Both the position numbers and the translations under genes were made by a program. A DNA stretch of 64,000 bases from Variovorax sp. (lineage in GTDB: Bacteria; Pseudomonadota; Gammaproteobacteria; Burkholderiales; Burkholderiaceae_C), in NCBI GenBank assembly GCA_017744285.1, contig JAGIBP010000033.1, positions 36,585 to 100,584 on the forward strand. The letters are read 5' to 3'. Positions 61,150 through 64,000 of the stretch are shown piece after piece. Each line of letters begins with the position of its first letter. Positions within the stretch are counted from its first letter, which is position 1. Below the pieces are notes generated by a model, which saw only the letters and a list, made by a program, of their open reading frames with translations, had not been told where the DNA came from and did no database searches.

Positions 61150-62540
61150 TGCGCGCGCACGCCTGGCTTCGCTTCCTCGCCTTCGGGCTCCTCGCCGGCC
61201 TGTCGCTCGCGGCCCACGCGGCCGCGCCGATGGCGCGGGTGAAGGTGGACGCGACGCAGCCGGTGCTGGTGGGCCAGCAGATCCGCATCGACGTCGAGAT
61301 CCTCACGCCGAACTACTTCACCTCGGCGCCGCCATTTCCCACGCTGCAGATCCCGGGCGCGATCGTGACGATGCCCGACGAGACCGGCCACAACTTCGTG
61401 GACGTGATCGACGGCCAGACCTTCGCGGGCATCCGCAAGACCTACATCTTCGCGGCCCAGCAGGCCGGCGACTTCGCGCTGCCGCCGGCGCGGTCGGCCT
61501 TCACCTACGGCGGCGACGACGGCAAGCCGCGCCAGGGCGAGGTCACGCTGCCCGAGACCCGCATCTCCGCGGTGTTGCCCGCGGGCGCCGCGCAACAGGC
61601 CGGCGCGCCGCAGCAGCCCGTGGCGCGCATCACGCTCACGCAGAGCTTCGACCGCCCCGTGGAAGGCAAGGCGCCGGCCCTGCACGCGGGCGATGCGCTG
61701 GTGCGCACGCTCGATGCGTTCGCCGAGATGACGCAGGCGATGATGATCCCGCCCCCGCGCATCGATGCGCCCGAGGGCGTGCGCGTCTTCAGCGCGGACC
61801 CGAAGCTCGTCGACGCCACCGGCGACCGGCAGGGCTTCCAGGGCGGGCACCGCATCGACCGAGTGACCTACGTCTTCGAGAAGCCCGGCACCTACACGCT
61901 GCCGGCGGTCGACATCGCGTGGTTCGATGCGGCCAGCGGAACTTCGCGCAAGGCCGAGGCGACGGCGGTGACCGTGGTGGTCGACGCGCGTGCGGCCGCC
62001 GATGCGATCGCGCCCGAGGCGCCGCCGGTGTTCGGCGCGGACGAGGGCGGGCGCCGGGGCTTCTGGCAGCGCGTGGCGCGGCAGCGCGCGTGGTGGGCAG
62101 GCCTTGTCGCGGTGATCCTGGTGGCGGCGATCGCGGGGCGCCGGATCGCGCGGCGCTGGCCTGCATGGAAGCAGGCGCGCGACGCGCGGCAGGCCCGCCG
62201 CAGCGTGAGCGAACCGGTCCTCTTCGAGGCGGTGGCGCGGGCCTGCCGCGCGAACGATCCGGCGCGCACGTACGCAGCCCTGCTGGGCTGGTCGAAGGCG
62301 CATCTCGGGTGCGGCGCCGCGGCCTGGAGCGCTTCGCTGCAGGACGACGAACTCGCGCGGCGGCTGCGCGAACTGGAGACGCGGCTCTTCGCGGGCGGGG
62401 CATCGGCGGCGGCCTGGGACGGCAACGGCCTGCTCGGCGCGCTGCAGCGCGCGCGTTCGAAATGGCTGGCCGCGCGCCGTGCGCAGGATCCGGGCGACCG
62501 GGCGCTGCAGCCCCTCAATCCGGGCGCGGCCGTCCCATGA
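61149..62540 (+). CDS. BatD-like protein
   Basis: The 463 residues have a signal peptide (FLAFGLLAGLSLAAHAAA), a beta-rich periplasmic region (RVKVDATQPVLVGQQIRIDVEI; YVFEKPGTYTLPAVDIAWFD) typical of BatD repeats, one helix near 315-333 (AWWAGLVAVILVAAIAG) and a cytoplasmic basic domain. BatD is the large periplasmic component of Bat modules and is assumed to hold the complex together. The gene starts one base before the stop of the previous gene and ends inside the start of the exporter gene. Confidence 0.85.
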   Translation: MRAHAWLRFLAFGLLAGLSLAAHAAAPMARVKVDATQPVLVGQQIRIDVEILTPNYFTSAPPFPTLQIPGAIVTMPDETGHNFVDVIDGQTFAGIRKTYIFAAQQAGDFALPPARSAFTYGGDDGKPRQGEVTLPETRISAVLPAGAAQQAGAPQQPVARITLTQSFDRPVEGKAPALHAGDALVRTLDAFAEMTQAMMIPPPRIDAPEGVRVFSADPKLVDATGDRQGFQGGHRIDRVTYVFEKPGTYTLPAVDIAWFDAASGTSRKAEATAVTVVVDARAAADAIAPEAPPVFGADEGGRRGFWQRVARQRAWWAGLVAVILVAAIAGRRIARRWPAWKQARDARQARRSVSEPVLFEAVARACRANDPARTYAALLGWSKAHLGCGAAAWSASLQDDELARRLRELETRLFAGGASAAAWDGNGLLGALQRARSKWLAARRAQDPGDRALQPLNPGAAVP

Positions 62541-63850
62541 GCGCGAGCGACGCGGCACCGGTCGAGCGCAGCGTCGCGGAGCGGCGCCAGCTGCTGCGCT
62601 TCCTGCTGCGGCTCGGCCACCTCCTGCTGGCGACCGGGGCGCCGGTCGGGCTTGTCGAGACGACGCTGCGCAGGCTGGCGCGCGTCTATCGCATCGAACG
62701 CTTCAATGCGCTGGCGCTGCCCACCGTGGTGTTCGTCAACTCGTCGGACGAGGAGTCGCTGCAGATCGAATTCACCTCCGAGCAGGGCCTGGTGCTGCGC
62801 TTCGACCAGATCGAAGCCGTCTACGAACTCGCGCGCGATGCGGAGAACGAGGCGCTCGATCCCGCCGAAGGGCTCAAGCGCATCAACGCGATCCTCGCGA
62901 TGCCGGCGCGCTTCGGCCCAGGGGTCGGCGTCGTTGGACATGTGTTCGCCACGGTGGGCATCGCACTGGTGCTGCGTCCGTCCGCGGACGTGGTCGGCGC
63001 GGCTGCCTTTCTCGGGCTGGTGGTGGGCCTGCTCAAGGTGCTCGCGCGCGATCGCGGGATCATCACCACGCTGCTGCCCACGGTCGCGGCCTTCGTGGTC
63101 GCCCTGGTGTCGCTGGTGGCCGCGCAGCATGGCTTTGCCGCGAGTCCGATCCATGTGCTCGTCGCATCGCTCGTCACGTTCCTGCCGGGCGGCACGCTGG
63201 CCACGGCGACCGTGGAGCTGGCGTATGGCGACGTGGTGTCGGGCGGGACCCGCTTCGTCTATGGCCTGCTGCAACTGGTGTTCCTGGTGCTCGGCATGCT
63301 GGCCGCGGCATCGATCGTCGGCCTGCCGCCCGAGCGGCTGCTCGTGCCGCCGCCCGCGGGCGCCGTGCGGGCCTGGGCGCCGTGGCTGGGCGTGCTGCTG
63401 TTCGGCGTGGGCCACGTGCTGCACTATGCCGCGCGCCTGCGCACGCTGCCGTGGCTGCTGGGCCTGCTGTTCGTGGCGCAGATCGGCCAGCTCGTGGGCA
63501 ACGCCATGTTCGGCGGCTACATGAGCGGCTTCTTCGCGGCGATGCTCATCACGCCCGCCTCGTACGTCGTGCAATACCGCCTCGGGGGACCGCCTTCGAT
63601 GGTCACCTTCACGCCCGCGATGTGGCTGCTGGTGCCGGGCTCGCTCGGACTCATCGGCATGGCGGAGCTGGTGGGCAACGACCGGCTTGCGGGGGTGGAG
63701 AACTTCATCGCGACCCTGTTCACGATCGTGGCGATCGGGCTTGGATCGGTGATCGGGACCGCGTTCTACAACGCGCTGTTCGAGCCCGTGTTCCAGCGCG
63801 CCGGGACCATGGCGGAGATGATGCTGCGGTACTTGCGGCTGAGGCGCTGA
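62537..63850 (+). CDS. Threonine/serine exporter family protein (ThrE-like)
   Basis: The 437 residues have a soluble N-terminal domain (LLRLGHLLLATGAPVGLVETTLRRL; VNSSDEESLQIEFTSEQGLVLRFDQI), which matches the ThrE hydrolase-like region, followed by about ten membrane helices (GVVGHVFATVGIALVLRPSA; FFAAMLITPASYVVQYRLGGPP; GVENFIATLFTIVAIGLGSVIG). Corynebacterial ThrE exports threonine and serine; other members may have other cargo. Its start overlaps the BatD-like gene by four bases, so it belongs to the same transcript even though no link to the Bat module is known. Confidence 0.87.
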   Translation: MSASDAAPVERSVAERRQLLRFLLRLGHLLLATGAPVGLVETTLRRLARVYRIERFNALALPTVVFVNSSDEESLQIEFTSEQGLVLRFDQIEAVYELARDAENEALDPAEGLKRINAILAMPARFGPGVGVVGHVFATVGIALVLRPSADVVGAAAFLGLVVGLLKVLARDRGIITTLLPTVAAFVVALVSLVAAQHGFAASPIHVLVASLVTFLPGGTLATATVELAYGDVVSGGTRFVYGLLQLVFLVLGMLAAASIVGLPPERLLVPPPAGAVRAWAPWLGVLLFGVGHVLHYAARLRTLPWLLGLLFVAQIGQLVGNAMFGGYMSGFFAAMLITPASYVVQYRLGGPPSMVTFTPAMWLLVPGSLGLIGMAELVGNDRLAGVENFIATLFTIVAIGLGSVIGTAFYNALFEPVFQRAGTMAEMMLRYLRLRR

Positions 63851-63873
63851 AAGCGGTTCGGGCTCGGGCAGGC

Positions 63874-64000
63874 TCAGCGGCCCCCGCCGGGGCCACCGCC
63901 GCCGGGGCCGCCGCCACCGCCAGGACCACCGCCACCGGGGCCACCACCGCCAGGACCACCACCGCCGCCAGGACCACCGCCGCCGCCAGGACCACCGCCG
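63874..64000 (-). CDS. C-terminal Gly-Pro-rich tail of a truncated minus-strand gene
   Basis: From the right edge to the stop codon at 63874-63876, the minus frame reads only glycine and proline units of the kind GGGGP, then GGGR and the stop. About 41 codons are visible and the gene continues beyond the window. The same DNA can be read on the plus strand as a Pro-rich sequence, but only the minus frame ends in a clean stop 24 bases after the exporter gene. No domain is visible, so no function can be named. Confidence 0.45.
   Translation of the reverse strand, partial: GGGPGGGGGPGGGGGPGGGGPGGGGPGGGGGPGGGGPGGGR

Noticed and set aside
63720..63995. Minus-strand frame with Ala/Val-rich translation at the window end
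   Set aside because: It overlaps the exporter gene and reads the Gly-Pro repeat out of frame. The neighbouring frame that ends at 63874 is cleaner.
63877..64000. Tandem GC-rich repeats as a possible CRISPR array
   Set aside because: Units are short codon-scale repeats without spacers. No cas gene is present.

Overview
The window is uniformly GC-rich. Gene style, repeats and content point to a betaproteobacterium of the order Burkholderiales, most likely Variovorax or a close relative in the Comamonadaceae. Supporting signs are a Bug-type solute receptor, a monomeric isocitrate dehydrogenase, a typical Comamonadaceae interspersed repeat, and an iad-type auxin-degradation locus with two MarR regulators. 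All assignments come from reading the sequence and from memory of the families; no database search was run.

Region 1 (1-916) is the 3' end of a DEAD-box RNA helicase gene closed by a strong intrinsic terminator.

Region 2 (about 940-31100) is one large catabolic island. It opens with a four-gene operon: an octopine-dehydrogenase-like protein, a 3-hydroxyacyl-CoA dehydrogenase, a catalytically odd alpha/beta hydrolase and an MDR reductase. A MarR gene follows, divergent from a long operon: 2-oxoacid oxidoreductase alpha and beta, PDR-type reductase, Rieske dioxygenase alpha and beta, CoA ligase, thiolase-like aldolase, DUF35-SDR fusion, isatin-hydrolase-like cyclase, SDR. Next come two periplasmic binding proteins, a second Rieske pair, a third binding protein, a Liv-type ABC transporter with permease and ATPase fused, a second CoA ligase, two SDRs, a second MarR and a thioesterase. 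Order and content match the iad indole-3-acetic acid locus of Variovorax as I remember it. The genes fit this route: IAA is oxidised to dioxindole-3-acetate, activated to a CoA ester, cleaved by retro-aldol reaction to isatin plus acetyl-CoA, hydrolysed to isatinate, oxidised to anthraniloyl-CoA, and released as anthranilate.

Region 3 (31187-39412) holds a DUF2252 protein, a DUF899 thioredoxin-like protein, a MaoC-type hydratase, and a minus-strand cluster: SDR, LysR regulator, enolase-superfamily enzyme, Bug receptor and an arylmalonate-decarboxylase homologue with all recalled catalytic residues.

Region 4 (39573-47462) is mostly housekeeping: monomeric NADP isocitrate dehydrogenase, a small lipoprotein, pseudouridine-5'-phosphate glycosidase, an acyl-CoA thioesterase, a membrane-anchored lipase-like hydrolase, a GAF protein, tRNA-Lys(CUU) with promoter and terminator, and a beta-ketothiolase.

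Region 5 (47703-63850) is a second large system. A DUF1254 protein is followed by a membrane-anchored formylglycine-generating enzyme, a HAD-fold lipoprotein, a secreted sulfatase, a membrane protein fused to a spermidine-synthase-like domain, and a complete MoxR/Bat module (MoxR ATPase, DUF58, DUF4381, VWA, VWA-TPR, BatD-like). A ThrE-type exporter ends the run. Most genes from 49202 on overlap or are closely spaced, so they probably form one transcript. A 14-base inverted repeat occurs identically before the DUF1254 gene and before the formylglycine-enzyme gene. The window ends inside a minus-strand gene with a Gly-Pro repeat tail. No intergenic stretch exceeds 300 bases.
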